64,000 bases of DNA from Membranipora membranacea (taxonomy: Eukaryota; Bryozoa; Gymnolaemata; Cheilostomatida; Membraniporidae). A program made the translations under genes and the position numbers. The stretch spans positions 6,399,501 to 6,463,500 of the forward strand of contig OU612074.1 of NCBI GenBank assembly GCA_914767715.1, in the 5' to 3' direction. The notes under the pieces were generated by a model, which saw only the letters and a list, made by a program, of their open reading frames with translations, ran no database searches and had not been told where the DNA came from. Shown here piece by piece: positions 25,859 through 37,702 of the stretch (positions are counted from its first letter, which is position 1; each line of letters opens with the position of its first letter).

Positions 25859-26421
25859 GTAAAAATAGTATCCTGTAAGAATACAAGAATATAAGAAAAA
25901 AACATGGTAAGTAGGCAGACCGAGATATTAGGAGGTCTCCAAAGGCGGACTCTCAACCCAGAGTACCAACTTGCGTCCCATTGTGCGGGTACAATTTTGC
26001 CATCGCTTGTCATATTTTTTAAGCAAAAACTCGAGTGTTTGTATTACGGATTGTATCATTTTACTTGTTTTTACAAATGGTGTACAGTGTGTACGCTGGT
26101 TAATTCACAATTTATGATTCAGAACTCCTGTTAACTCAGATAAGCCGCATTGGTCCCTTCAGCCAGATATCACTGCATTCAAATGTAACTCAAATCAGAC
26201 TCTAAGTAATTAGAACGAATTCGTGAGGTTCCCATAGGTATGGATTATGCGAACTGCACTGTAGTTGTAGTTAACAGCCCTAACAATAGTGTTAGTTCAG
26301 TAAAAAATACCGAATAACTGCATACAGGCAGTAATTGTAAAGCAAACACATATGTTTATGTACTGTTGAGGCAAGAAACATAGTTTCCCTCACAAAAAGA
26401 AGCTTGTAAACAAACTTCTGG

Positions 26422-26891
26422 GGTCCAACACCTCTATTTATTTCCCCATTGCTTTACATGCAAACTATGTTGACTTGTCACCCCAATAGGCCTGCTTCAG
26501 GTTCTTTCAATTCTTTAGCCATACCACTCAAAATGATGGTATACTTCTGCTCTTCCATATTGGTGACTATGGGTTGAAAATTCGTTGTCATAATTTTTCA
26601 GTGGCCCCATATGTAAGACCATTGCATTTATCACACATTTCCGGTCTAGTTTTCATTAGCCAAACCGTATGCATTGATCTTCCTAAAATGATTTTGCAAA
26701 AAGAAATTTCATAATTTCATTCAATAAATTTCCATTGCAAATACACCTGAAAATATTAACAGGGTTCAATATCACTGATAGCAGTGCTTTTGAATTGGCT
26801 ACAGCCTCATTTGTCATCAGCATACTAATCATTTTATTTTGGAGGATGGGTGCAACAAGTTGACCTTCACCCAATTACAGGTGTATTACCT
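26422..26891. repeat. 470 bp direct repeat, left copy
   Basis: By eye this is identical to 28238-28707. Its ends (GGTCCAACACCT and AGGTGTATTACCT) are imperfect inverted copies of each other. No PBS or polypurine tract is visible next to it, so an LTR identity is unproven. Confidence 0.8.
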
Positions 26892-28237
26892 AATAGTGAC
26901 CGGACTGACAGTAACGGGTATTCAAAGTTGGTCACACAAGACCTCTGTTGGTACGCTAGCATGGCGCGAAGTTCGGAGGCGATCCATCCATAGCGTGACT
27001 GGCCACGGCCATTTGACCATAAGACCGTTGCCCTCAAAACTCACCTTGTCAGGCTTTGCTCCCTTATTGGTCTCTAAAACGGTATCTTGCTTAGGTTGCA
27101 GCTTACAGATATACAATGTGCATGACCATCATCAGCAAAGTCTGCAGCGACGGCTCAGGTTGTCTACAGACATAAGACAGAAGAGATGTTAAGCTAAAGT
27201 GTGACGTATACATGTCAGTTGGAAGTAACTTTTCCTTGTCAAGCGGGGAGATAACTTCAAATAATGACCCATTGACTGAAGATATAGCTGTTTATTGAGT
27301 AATGGGGTGGGGTTTTGACCTTCAAAAATGCATTCAAGGAGACACTCATTAATTCAACACACTTAAATCTAGTCAGAGTCTTATGAAGAAGAAGAGAGAA
27401 GAAGTCCGGACTTGCCCGACAGGTGCAAATTCATGTGCTGTAAGCACCAGACGAAGTGTTTTATGAGGTTAAGAGATAGTATAGTCATATTGATTGAGGA
27501 TTGGGGTGTAATATTGGGGTTTGGGGATGGCAGCCTGAGGTATGTGAGCCAAATTTGGGGTTTTGGGGTCAGCTTTTGGGGTTTAGGGGTCAGGTTCGGG
27601 GTCAATATTTGGGGTTTGCAGTTCGCAGTTTGGGGTTTGCAGCCTACACTTTGGGGTCCACGGCCTACTTTCTGGGGTTAAGGGGTCATAAACGAGGGTT
27701 TGGGGTTTAGATGTCAGTTTTTGGGGTTTGGGGGTCAGTTTTTGGGGTTTGGGGGTCACTTTTTGGGGTTTGAGGGTCAATATTTGGGGTTTGCAATTCG
27801 CACTTTGGGGTTTGCAGCTCACAGTTTGGGGTTTGCAGCATGAATGAAGTTTGGGGTTTGCAGCTCGCATTTTGGGGTTTGTAGCTTGAAGTTTTGGGTT
27901 AACAGCTGGCAGTTTTGGGTTTTTGGGATCAAAAGCGGATTCAGGGGTCAACAGTTGGGGTTCAACACGATGACATGTTGCTCAACTAACCCAGCACTCT
28001 TTGCCAACACATATCTTCTTAGCACCAATATGATTATGTTAACCTAGTTCATACAGAACAAGCCACCAGCCACCCCCCCCCCCCCCTACCCAACCCTACC
28101 TGTGCCCACCAGTGTCACTAACCTTTAAATGTTCCAAAACCTACCCTGCCAGGTCACTGAATAATTTTTTTCCTTTGAAGTTGCTATATTTACTGCAATC
28201 AGCTGATTGTGCAATTTGTCTGCTAGTGCTACTATTA
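26892..28237. other. Interior of the 2.3 kb insertion in unit 2
   Basis: There is no convincing gene here. It holds a G-rich minisatellite (27499-27961) and a run of about 14 or more C near 28073-28086. The apparent proteins rich in PKPQ on the minus strand are translations of the minisatellite. Confidence 0.6.
27499..27961 (+). repeat. G-rich minisatellite built on TTTGGGGTTTGCAG/TTTTGGGGTTTGGGGGTCA
   Basis: There are roughly 25-30 GGGG runs on the plus strand, spaced about 10-20 bases apart. Two interleaved unit types occur: one with TTTGCAGCTCGCAG, one with GGGGGTCAGTTT. Such spacing allows G-quadruplexes. It is telomere-like in flavour but not a simple telomere repeat. Confidence 0.85.
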
Positions 28238-28707
28238 GGTCCAACACCTCTATTTATTTCCCCATTGCTTTACATGCAAACTATGTTGACTTGTCACCCC
28301 AATAGGCCTGCTTCAGGTTCTTTCAATTCTTTAGCCATACCACTCAAAATGATGGTATACTTCTGCTCTTCCATATTGGTGACTATGGGTTGAAAATTCG
28401 TTGTCATAATTTTTCAGTGGCCCCATATGTAAGACCATTGCATTTATCACACATTTCCGGTCTAGTTTTCATTAGCCAAACCGTATGCATTGATCTTCCT
28501 AAAATGATTTTGCAAAAAGAAATTTCATAATTTCATTCAATAAATTTCCATTGCAAATACACCTGAAAATATTAACAGGGTTCAATATCACTGATAGCAG
28601 TGCTTTTGAATTGGCTACAGCCTCATTTGTCATCAGCATACTAATCATTTTATTTTGGAGGATGGGTGCAACAAGTTGACCTTCACCCAATTACAGGTGT
28701 ATTACCT
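28238..28707. repeat. 470 bp direct repeat, right copy
   Basis: This is the right boundary of a 2.3 kb insertion in unit 2. Units 1 and 3 run uninterrupted through the site (about 13453 and 42050). CTGG flanks both outer ends and may be a 4 bp target duplication. Confidence 0.8.
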
Positions 28708-28937
28708 GGTGAAGGAAGCTGAATAAAGTGAGGAAAAAGGGAGATAGGGAAGGGATTGAAAAAAAACCTTAAAAACTGGGAGTCTCCCCACCAAATAGGG
28801 AGACATGTAAGGTATGGTGAGAACACCAACCATTGCATTGAGGTTTGATTCACGCATAATCCTGATATTGAAGTTAGCCAAGACATCAGCATTCAAAATT
28901 TGCAGGCCGAGTTATGAGAACTTGTATAATGACGATA

Positions 28938-30080
28938 ACTTTCGGGCAAAGCTTTCTTATTATTTATTACCTTGAGTCAAATACAGTTTTACCTAAAAGC
29001 TTGAGTGAATTTGTTACCCTCAATTATTTTTTGATTGAAAACAGGGACATGTTGGCTCAGAAAATCAAATTAAAAAGAAAATTAGAAAACAAAAAGTCAT
29101 TTGAGCATCATGCTATGCCATCATGATCTATATTATTCTACAAATATAGTAAACATAACATCAAACCCCCGGAACTTAAATTTAACAATCTCATTTTCAA
29201 ACAATGAGACAAAATTAAGTACTTTAGGTGTGATTCTTGATGACAAACTAAAATTTTAAATCTCATACCAATAAAATTAAACAAAAACTTTATCCAATAG
29301 TCATCAACTTTCAATGTAATATAAAATTCCTGACACCTAAATTAGCTAGGCTTTTGTACATTGGACTTATACGTTCTAATATGGAATAAAGCTCTCCTGT
29401 TTTATTTACAACGAACGCCTATTTCAAAAAAGACTTTTTTAATATTGAGAATAGATGTTTGAAAATTATAGACTGTAACAGCTCTAAAGATAATACTCGA
29501 AAGACCTACAACATCCCGGTTTTAGCTTTGCGTTTCGAATATTTGTATCTGCTGATGTTTTATAAAATTGTTAATAGTTTATTCCCAATAATTCATATTA
29601 ATCTGCTCCCAGAGAAATTAACTAGTGAAACTCGGCTTGCTAAATGTTCAGGGATTAGACTATCCAAGGAAAATTTGAGATTTGCTTTGGCTAATTTCGG
29701 TGCTCAGAAGTTTAACGAATTACCCAAAAATATTAAGCTGAGTCGATCCCTTGCTTCATTCAAAAACGCCACTCGGAGCCGCGTCCTCAAACTTCTCAAC
29801 TAATAAGTCAGTTCTTATCATTTCTTTTTAGTAGCCTACTGCTGCATTGTTCTAAATTTTCTTTGACTAGCTATTGTGTATTAACTTGTGTAATGTTTTA
29901 CTGCTAATTAATGTCTGTGAGTACTTTGTAATTTTACCTGTCATTGTCCTTGATTTTTAGTTACTTGTCTTTTTAATTCTACACCATATTTTTTATCAAT
30001 TTTTCTGCTTTCTGGGTATAAGTCCTAAAGACTTATTCTTCTCCAGAATAGACATGGAATATATATGTATATATATATAT
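28938..30080 (+). mobile_element. LINE reverse transcriptase remnant, unit 3
   Basis: This copy is homologous to 202-1330. The reading piece 29459-29803 encodes the C-terminal end. An upstream piece (28914-29126) preserves more of the LSEFVTLNYFLIENRD region than unit 1. It is broken by stops and frameshifts. Confidence 0.75.
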
Positions 30081-31285
30081 ATCAGTTGTTGCAAAATACT
30101 CAATATAAAAATCAGCTCAACTTTTATATCAAGTGTGAAAGTGGTGTTGCGAGATAACAGTACCAGTTCGATGTCTATAATATCCTCTCTGTAATACATA
30201 TACAATAGCCTAAGACAATGGATGAATGCTGTGTGTATTCATTGAATAGTCAGTTTGTCAGTCTTCACTAGGCCTCAGCTAGAAGTTTAAATTTCGGAAA
30301 TTTAAACTTCTGAACTTCTAAATTGCTACAAAAATGTTTTTTTTTTGCAATAACTCTTCGCAAGAAGGCAGAATCTATTTTAGTGAAATTGGATACCCAG
30401 CATCAACATGGCAATTAAGCCTGTGAGTTTTCGAGTTAATACGTCAAAGTTTGACCATATATAATTTTGTCGAAAGACAAAAATTAAAAAATGCTTTAAC
30501 ATGTAGTGTTTTCTTAGACTTTGGTTTGATATGTGTGATACAACAGAATATAACCAAGAGTGTTATATTTGCAGGTTCATAGGGAAGCTAGTTGAATTTT
30601 TGAAGAGTTGAAGGCAAATTACGTTCGAAGTAGGGGGAAATAACAAGGAAAGTGGGGGAGAAGTATGAATCACTGAGATCTTATTACTGGAGTACTGGAC
30701 CACCGGACAGTAAGCGGGGAGCATCTATTGTCGGGCAATCTGAAAAGTCTGATCGTGCCTTAAAACAAATAATTTTTTTTAAAGACATGCAGATGATCCT
30801 GCTTACTTTTGCTACTGCAGATTATTGTTTGAGAGCTATGCTTCTGTCACAATCAATCAATTACTCGTTTACTTATGATTTACCATTCAAGTTCTACTAT
30901 AAGACAGTGGCAGTGTGATTTGATTTATTGACAGTTTCTAAAATGTGATAATTTAAACTCAGCAGCAGCAGTCAATGGGAATAAATTGTTCATAAATTAG
31001 GAAGTGTTTGACAGGTTGAGACTAGGTTTATCTGTCATTTTCCTGTGGTTGCTGACTTCTACAAAACAAAGATATAAATCAGGATATGATTGGTGCATCA
31101 AGAAGATATTACTGATGTTATAAATGAAGATAAAAAAACTATGAAGGGTGTGTGAGTTTAAGCTCTGAAAAAATTATAAATGTAGGGTTAGTGAGTAAAC
31201 TGTTGTACATGCTTAGATCAGTTGTGGAAAATTTTATGGTGTCCATGTAAAATCTAACCTTTGTAATTGTATTTGACATGGCAAC
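30081..31285. other. Non-coding spacer, unit 3 LINE end to B3
   Basis: This is homologous to 1331-2353. It retains about 130 bp (near 30750-30890) that unit 1 lost. I see no gene. Confidence 0.45.
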
Positions 31286-31883
31286 TTAGCCTTTAATTTT
31301 GTTAAGGACTTTTTGTCCTTCTTCAATGACAGCTGTAGTCCCTACAGCTGTAGCGACAGCTTTGCCAACACGTGTTACCAAGCTTCCCAGACTCGCGGAC
31401 TCAATCTGCACCACAGCTGCAAAGATCATTTCAATAAGATAATCATCTTAAACTAAATAAAATATGAGGTATGAAACTAAGTATTATGTTGGAATGAGGA
31501 AAAACGGATGATCATTTTAATGAGGGATGGACAACGTGACGAACAATAAATATGTAATATCGTCTCCCTTGCCTTTACAGGGTTGATATATATTTAGTTG
31601 TGTTGCACTGCAACCAGGCGTACAGGGGATGTGACTTGGTGGATTGTTCTTTGTGTCAGAATACTCATTAAGTGTTGCAATAAAAGTTTTATATACTATA
31701 TATAAGTGTTAATTGAAATTTTATATAAGCATTATTTTTCTGAGCTGTGACCTTAGCAGTGAAGTGATTACGTAGTGTATTGTGTTCAATTGTATAGAAA
31801 CCTAGGAAATAACATTATTTATCCAGCATGTGATACTCACCAAGGGCAGCTAGAACAAGAGAAATTAGCGCAAATACCTTCAT
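31286..31883 (-). CDS. Short secreted amphipathic peptide, type B, copy 3
   Basis: The exons are 31841-31883 and 31286-31416, with a phase-1 intron of 424 bp (longer than B1's 198 bp). The product has 57 residues with the same signal peptide as B1. The mature part starts VVQIESAS and ends KVLNKIKG. Differences from B1 are Ala for Gly at 22, Glu for Gly at 47 and Asn for Asp at 53. The frame is open, the splice sites are canonical and the C-terminal Gly is kept. TATATAAG lies at 32283-32276 and the exon-1 donor follows 32197. Confidence 0.8.
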
Positions 31884-32196
31884 GTTCTTCAATCTGAATG
31901 TAAACATAAAGAAGATTTTAGACACCATATATAAGAGTCAAGAGTAAATACAGTAAGTGAAAATCACAATAAATTTTTTGTTCCATCAAATAGTGTCTTG
32001 TAAGTTGCACAGTATGTCAGCTAACCGACTGTGATAAGACACATAAAGTCTAAAGGATAATGTTAATGTAACCTATGGGCTAATGATGAGTTACTTGACT
32101 GAATTACCCAGCAAAGGACATATTGGTTTCACAAAAGTCGTTTCACCACACATAGAAACAGTATTGTGTAAACTTGGTTACTAAAGCCATACTTAC

Positions 32197-32283
32197 TGTG
32201 GTAGATAAGTAGTTTGAAATGACTGTGTTGGAGATTTGGTCTGCAGGTTTATACTCTTCTCTTCATTGACACGCTCTTATATA
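32197..32283 (-). promoter_or_regulatory. Promoter and non-coding first exon of B3
   Basis: TATATAAG at 32283-32276 is followed by the untranslated exon ending at 32197 with GTAAGT. It has the same layout as B1 and B4. Confidence 0.55.
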
Positions 32284-32467
32284 CTGAGAAAACAGGCAGC
32301 TCCCATCAGCTGGAAGTAACTAATAATTGAGTACTATTACATCATTATATTGATTGCATTTTATGATTTATCATTTATATGATAACTTATGCTATACCCA
32401 TTCACTACGAACTGATTTGAGAGGTATTCATCTGAGGGTGCTCGAGGCTAGAACACTGAACCACAAA

Positions 32468-32565
32468 AGCTCCCCGGTGGGACTCGAACCCACAGCTCCT
32501 GCGGCACTGATACTCTGGCAGTGAAAAGCAAGCGTGCCAACCGATTGCGCCATCTCACCATCCCC
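32468..32565 (-). repeat. tRNA-like Pol III sequence, copy 1
   Basis: On the minus strand there is an A box (ATGGCGCAATCGGTTGG) and a perfect T-arm with B box (GTGGGTTCGAGTCCCAC). The acceptor ends do not pair and no 5 bp anticodon stem forms. It is therefore a tRNA pseudogene or SINE head rather than a tRNA. It sits just upstream of the B3 promoter and is absent from units 1 and 2. Confidence 0.6.
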
Positions 32566-33440
32566 AAAAAAAGAAAGAGTTGATGGTGCTAATACAATAG
32601 CCCTATAATCAGTACACAGAGTTGTTTTCTCTTATCCAACAGTCTAGCTGTCTTTCCAGGTTATCTGCCTGTCTTTCGATGAGTCAGTCAGTAGACGAGT
32701 ACCCATTTTCTACAAACTTACTTACAACAATAAATGCTTGATTTGACAAGACGAATCAACATACATTTTGTAAAAAAACTCAAGATTTATTACAGAGAAA
32801 AAGGTTGTACAAAAGATGTTTCACAAATTACAGCATTCCTATCTCAGCGGGAGATTTAGCACAGTTGATTGGAATTTTCGAACCTCTGCGATTATCACTG
32901 GTGAACTTATCGCCTTTATTATGGTTAGTTGATATTTATGGATTTTTTAAGGCAGAGCTTTTTACTGCAGTGTTCTATCTCTATTGACAACTTCGAAAAA
33001 ACTTGCAGACTGCAAAGGGACCAAAAACATGTACATTCTATATTTTTTGTATGTTTTCTCATCTCATGCTTAGGTCGGTGCAGCAAACAAAACAGTATTC
33101 AGCATTCACCAGCAGGAGAAGGATTTCCTAATCACTTCCTCAAAAACATCTTAATGCTATCCTTATTTATTGGAATATTCAGCTTATCATCTTCTTCTAA
33201 ACATCCCATTAGCCTCTTCTTAATATTTAATGGCAATACAATTAGCGAACACTCCCAATGAATGGTGGGGGCTACAATTCAGCGCACCACAGCTACATTT
33301 ACAACTGTGATGGCCAATTAGTGTGTCATACTTAGAAAAGTGGAAGCAGATTCATTATATCTTCCATTTTTATCATATCATAACTGTTATAACGATACAT
33401 AAATATTAGTAACTTCCAGCTGTTTGGACTTGCCTCTTTC
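32566..33440. other. Intergenic region of B3/A3
   Basis: This is shorter than in units 1 and 2, and most of it is unrelated to them until about 33235. A reading frame at 32929-33261 has no recognisable similarity and I do not call it. Confidence 0.4.
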
Positions 33441-33866
33441 TTTCAGTATTTAAGAGAGTCTCAATGAAAGGAAAGAGCATAAACCGACAACCTCGACCAC
33501 TGACACAGTCTTCTAAAGCTGATTAACTACTAAAGATAGTATTGCTCTATTCAAGAGATCAACATCATATGATTGTGCACAAATTTTCTGAGACTAAGCT
33601 ATAAAATAACACGAAATCCATATGCCTTTTTCACATGTTTGATGCCCGGTGGTTGATTTATGCAACTCACCAGTGTCCTCTTGTATGCGTTAACTTGATC
33701 CGGAAACTAACTTTACTTATTGCAATGAGTGAGCTGACTGATGACTGACATTGTGCAAGGAACGAAAAACTGAATGTGATCTTGCCTACTGTATCTAATC
33801 ATTCACTTAATGGAATCTGTTTTTATATTTCACTGCTTAACGTTCTTCTCATTTAGATAAAATAAC

Positions 33867-34559
33867 ATGAAGGTATTTGCGCTGATTTCTCTTGTTCTAG
33901 CTGCACTTGGTGAGTATCACATATCAGTTTCAAAAAATGTTTTATGATTCAGCTCACCATTATATTGGAACCATTTTAAAAAGCAACATGAGCAGAGTTT
34001 GATGATATCAGGATAATAATTTGTCCAGCATTTGGGCTGCATATTTGATACATTTTGTTTTCCATAGCTTCTCTACATCGGATTTGGCACCCACTACTCT
34101 TGCAATCATTTCATTGCTAGGCTTACCCCTCATAATGAACAGTGCACACATACAACTCCTATTAACAATTATGTTAATGCTGACACAAAGACCCGACTAC
34201 CAACTAACGCTCCCTAGTTAAGCCTGTGTACAGTACAATACCTCTTATTATTAAATGAAACAAGAAAATGGGAGGGGGACAATCTTATACATGTTTCCCT
34301 AACCTTTTTTCCATATTTTGTTTTTAATGAATCTTGTCTTAACGTGCTGCTCAATTTACATCAGTTGCATGCTTCGTTTTCCCGTTATTATTATTATCAT
34401 GATTATGTTATTGAAATTATCTTTGCAGCTGTTGTGCAGATTGAGTGTGGGCTGGTTGGTTCAGCACTGAAGGCTGTTGGCAAATCTGCCGCTGCCACTG
34501 TAGCAGCTTCAGCAGTGATCGCAGGAGCAGAGAAAGTTCTCGACAAAATTAAAGGCTAA
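33867..34559 (+). CDS. Short secreted amphipathic peptide, type A, copy 3
   Basis: The exons are 33867-33909 and 34429-34559, joined at phase 1. The product has 57 residues. The signal is MKVFALISLVLAALA and the mature part starts VVQIECGLVG and ends KVLDKIKG, with the single Cys at 21. It differs from A1 at only five positions (24, 42, 46, 52 and none in the signal; the remainder are silent or flanking). TATTTAAG is at 33447-33454. The first-exon donor reads GATAGT where unit 2 has GTAAGT, so first-intron splicing may be altered. Confidence 0.8.
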
Positions 34560-34920
34560 CATGCTTCTTCTTGCCCATAAAATCACATTAACAAGGTTAG
34601 ATTCAACATGGGCACTATATTACATTTTCTCAACTGATCTTAGCTTATACAAAAGATTACTCACTCAAGCTACATTCATCATTTTTATCTTCATCACTCA
34701 AACTTCTTTTAATGCACAAATCATAATTTAGTGATATATCTTTCGATTGTAGAGGCCGGATAGGTCGGCAACAACAAGAAAAATGATACAGAAGCCTGTA
34801 AAAGAATTCAATTGATATCAGTTCAGAAACTTTTAATAAATTAATTGACTCTGAAACTGTCCCATGAAATTGCTTCAATTTTCTCAGCTAATACTCTGTC
34901 ATCAATCATGGCTGTTAATC

Positions 34921-35085
34921 TAGAGCCGATAATGATGATCTCCCTCTTTTTTGAATTTTTATTAAATACTTTTTATGCTGTACTATTATCTTTTATTTCT
35001 CATTGTAAATCAGATCAGTAATATACGTTTTTCAATGTATTTAGATTGAAAATAAAGTACTCATCAATCTATCAATCAAGCAGGT
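34921..35085 (+). mobile_element. LINE 3' tail
   Basis: This is a T-rich 3' UTR-like stretch ending AAAATAAAGTACTCATCAATC followed by short ATCAATC repeats, as in L2/CR1-type LINE tails. It marks the start of the extra block in unit 3. Confidence 0.45.
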
Positions 35086-35529
35086 GACAGCTTCTTAAAA
35101 GCTTTTAGGAAAGCAAAAAACAACCACTGTTCATTTGGAAGTAATCTTAAGGCAAGCACATAATTCAACTGAGTAACAGCGTACAAAATGCGAGAACCCA
35201 GGGTCTACAGTACGTTAATGCTTCTGTCACAGATTTATAATTCACTTCGTCTAGGCTTGACCAATAATGTTTTTTGATACATTGAAATAATATAAGTATA
35301 GCAGCCTGGTCATAGTCCTTGGGGAGCTCGGGCTAGTCTTGCTGCTACATTGTTAGTGAATCTTCATTTTAGTGTTAATCTGTCGCAAAAGAGTTAACTT
35401 GCTCTAGACCCTCATAGAGCCATGATTTTTGTACTCCGAACCTGAAGCGTTACATCATTCAATAACGCCCTCTTGCGAGTAAAATATTTGGTTAATTCCT
35501 ATGGGATGGCTTTAATATATACAGTGGTT

Positions 35530-35658
35530 GTCTTTTGCTTTCCTTCTTCTACAAACTAACGATGTACACTCCAAACATGATGAAGCCTACAAGTACGGAG
35601 GGGTCTGCTCAGCTCAAAACTCTGCAGACAGAAAATGTGTGGGAGGATCAGCAAGACT
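35530..35658 (+). pseudogene. NT5E: Isolated NT5E exon 1 copy
   Basis: The frame is open through LLQTNDVHSKHDEAYKYGG, CSAQNSADRK and CVGGSARL, ending at an intact donor (CT|GTAAGT at 35658/35659). It is better preserved than exon 1 of units 1-3: the 3' end GGSARL survives. The 5' end has no clear Met or signal peptide, and no exon 2 follows before the B4 block. It is a leftover from a further partial unit. Confidence 0.75.
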
Positions 35659-37125
35659 GTAAGTTTGCAGAGCCTGATTAGGCAAAATTGGACGGACAGG
35701 CTTTAAGCTTTTTCTTAAGCATCCATTAATTACAATCAGTATACTCATTGTCTGAAATTCTAAAAGGTGAACTATCTATAGAATGTTCAGATTTACATCT
35801 TCTTCTGATCACTCACACAAAAACAGCATCAAAATTTGAAATCCGTTTATCTGCAAACTGCTTACAGCTTTCATGAACGAGATAACATTGATTTTACTTT
35901 TTCTTAAATCACTAGTGCTGGCTTGTGTAAATTTCTAATTTCTTGTTTTCTGTTAGGTATCGATACCCGGTCTTTCCTTTTGTCAGCATTTCTCACTGTA
36001 TTCTCCATTATCCTGGAACATTGCTTATAATACAGCCAACAAATTCCCTAAATCAGTGGACGCGTATTTGATATTAAGTTGGTGATTCCTCAAAGCCCAG
36101 TATAGTAGGTCTCATTGATTTATGTGTGAATAACACTCTGCTGTTTGGCTTTCAACCTAGGCTTACACGTTAATAACAACATGAAAAAGAAAAAAAAAAC
36201 GTTTAATTGCCACGGTAAATCCACGGAGAATGAAATCACACACCATCCAAAAAATTCAAAACTTAATAATGAGAACCGCCTGCCAACAACATGCAACAGT
36301 CTCTAGATAGTTTTTAACAAATAATGATAATAAGTACAACTTATTGAGTGAAAAATATTATATTGTAGTTAGTCAAGTTCCCATTTGAAGATGCAAAAGA
36401 TTGTTATCTAGTTGGGTGTGGCACAGGTCAGCTCCCACATAGGCCAACTGCTACTCATGCTCATCACTGCGGTACTGGACCACAGGACAACAATGTATCA
36501 TGTAATCAATGTAATCATGTATTATTGGGCAATCTGAAATGCTGATCATGCCTGAAACAAATGGTTTTTTTCTTCTAAAAGACATGAAGAGGGTCCTGCT
36601 TACTTTTTCAAGATGGAATAGGTCATGAACAGTGTCAGTTTTTCTCGACAGTTGCAGGATCGTTTTACTTTATGTTATCAGAGTTTGGCTGTATCACTAC
36701 TGAAGATTGTTGAATGAGAATCTCATAGCTACGGTTCTCTCACTATCAATCAATCGCTATTTTAGTTTTGGTATTTCAATAAAGTTCTACTATAAGACAG
36801 TTTCAGTGTAGATTGATTTACTGACAGTCTCTAAACTGTGATCATTGAAATTCAGCAGCAATAAATGTAAATAAAGTGTCCATATATTGGGAAAGACCGT
36901 TTAACAGTTTAATAGTACGTTTCTCTGTCAATATTCTGATGTTGCTGACTTATGAGACATCTACAAAACAAAATCATATCAGGATATACTTGGGGAATGA
37001 AGAAAATATTACTGATGTCATAGATGAAGATAAAAGACGATATGAAGGGTGTGTATGCTTTGATCAGTTGAGGAAAATGTTATGCTGTCAATGTAAATCT
37101 TACCTTTGTAATTGTATTTAGCAAA

Positions 37126-37702
37126 TTAGCCTTTAATTTTGTCAAGGACTAGAGTAGCTGCTACACTGGTAGAGACAGCTTTGCCAACACGCGTTACCAA
37201 GCTTCCAAGACTCCCGGACTCAATCTGTACCACAGCTGCAAAGATCTTTTCAATAAGATAATCATCTTAAACTTGATGAAATATGAGGTATGAAACTAAG
37301 TATTGTGTTGAAGTGAGGAAAAACAGATGATCATTTTAATGAGGGATGGACAACGTGACGAACAATAAATATGTAATATTGCCTCCCTGGCCTTTACAGG
37401 TTTGATATCTATTTAGTTGTGTTGCACTGCAACCAGGCCTACATGAGATGTGACTTGGTGGATCGTTCTTTGTGTCAGAATACTCATTAAGTGTTGCAAT
37501 AAAAGTTTTATATAATATATATAAGTGTTAATTGAAATTTTACGTAAGCATTATTTTTCTGAGCTGTGACCTTAGCAGTGAAGTGATTACGTAGTGTATT
37601 ATGTTCAATTGTACAGAAACCTAGGAAATAATATTATTTATCCAGCATATGATACTCACCAAGTGCAGCTAGAACAAGAGAAATCAGTGCAAATACCTTC
37701 AT
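37126..37702 (-). CDS. Short secreted amphipathic peptide, type B, copy 4, internally shortened
   Basis: The exons are 37660-37702 and 37126-37235 (110 nt, 21 fewer than the other copies), joined at phase 1. The product has 50 residues. The signal peptide and the start VVQIESGSLGSLVTRVGKAV match B1, but seven codons are missing before LVLDKIKG. The frame, Gly end and splice sites are kept, and the TATAAAAG promoter at 38100-38093 is present. The peptide lacks the acidic turn region (VIEGGQK). It may be a functional short variant. Confidence 0.75.

Larger units (their letters stand above)
13680..28937. repeat. Tandem unit 2 (about 15.3 kb)
   Basis: This is the same layout as unit 1, with lesions. 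Peptide gene B is deleted, peptide gene A is frameshifted, and NT5E exon 3 is removed by a deletion of about 1.5 kb at 25670. Extra length comes from segments at about 18143-19064 and 19173-19590 that unit 1 lacks, and from a 2.3 kb insertion at 26422-28707. The unit shares two derived states with unit 1 but not with unit 3: the inverted-repeat transposon in NT5E intron 2 and loss of the 3' end of NT5E exon 1. Confidence 0.85.
34560..37125. other. A3 3' flank and extra block of unit 3
   Basis: Apart from the LINE tail and the NT5E exon copy, I see no gene. From about 36540 the sequence follows the flank of B3 (30700 on), so B4 arrived with its 3' flank. Confidence 0.45.

Noticed and set aside
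27381-27951. Long overlapping reading frames on both strands with PKPQ or WGLQ repeats
   Set aside because: They are translations of the G-rich minisatellite and exist in several frames at once; no coding signal.
27499-27961. CRISPR-like regular repeat
   Set aside because: Repeats are degenerate and have no unique spacers, and the genome is an animal's.
26422-28707. Standard LTR retrotransposon
   Set aside because: No TG...CA ends, no tRNA-primer site, no polypurine tract and no gag/pol, so only a direct-repeat insertion is claimed.
32468-32565. Functional tRNA-Glu (TTC in the loop region)
   Set aside because: The T-arm is perfect but the acceptor ends and anticodon stem do not form.
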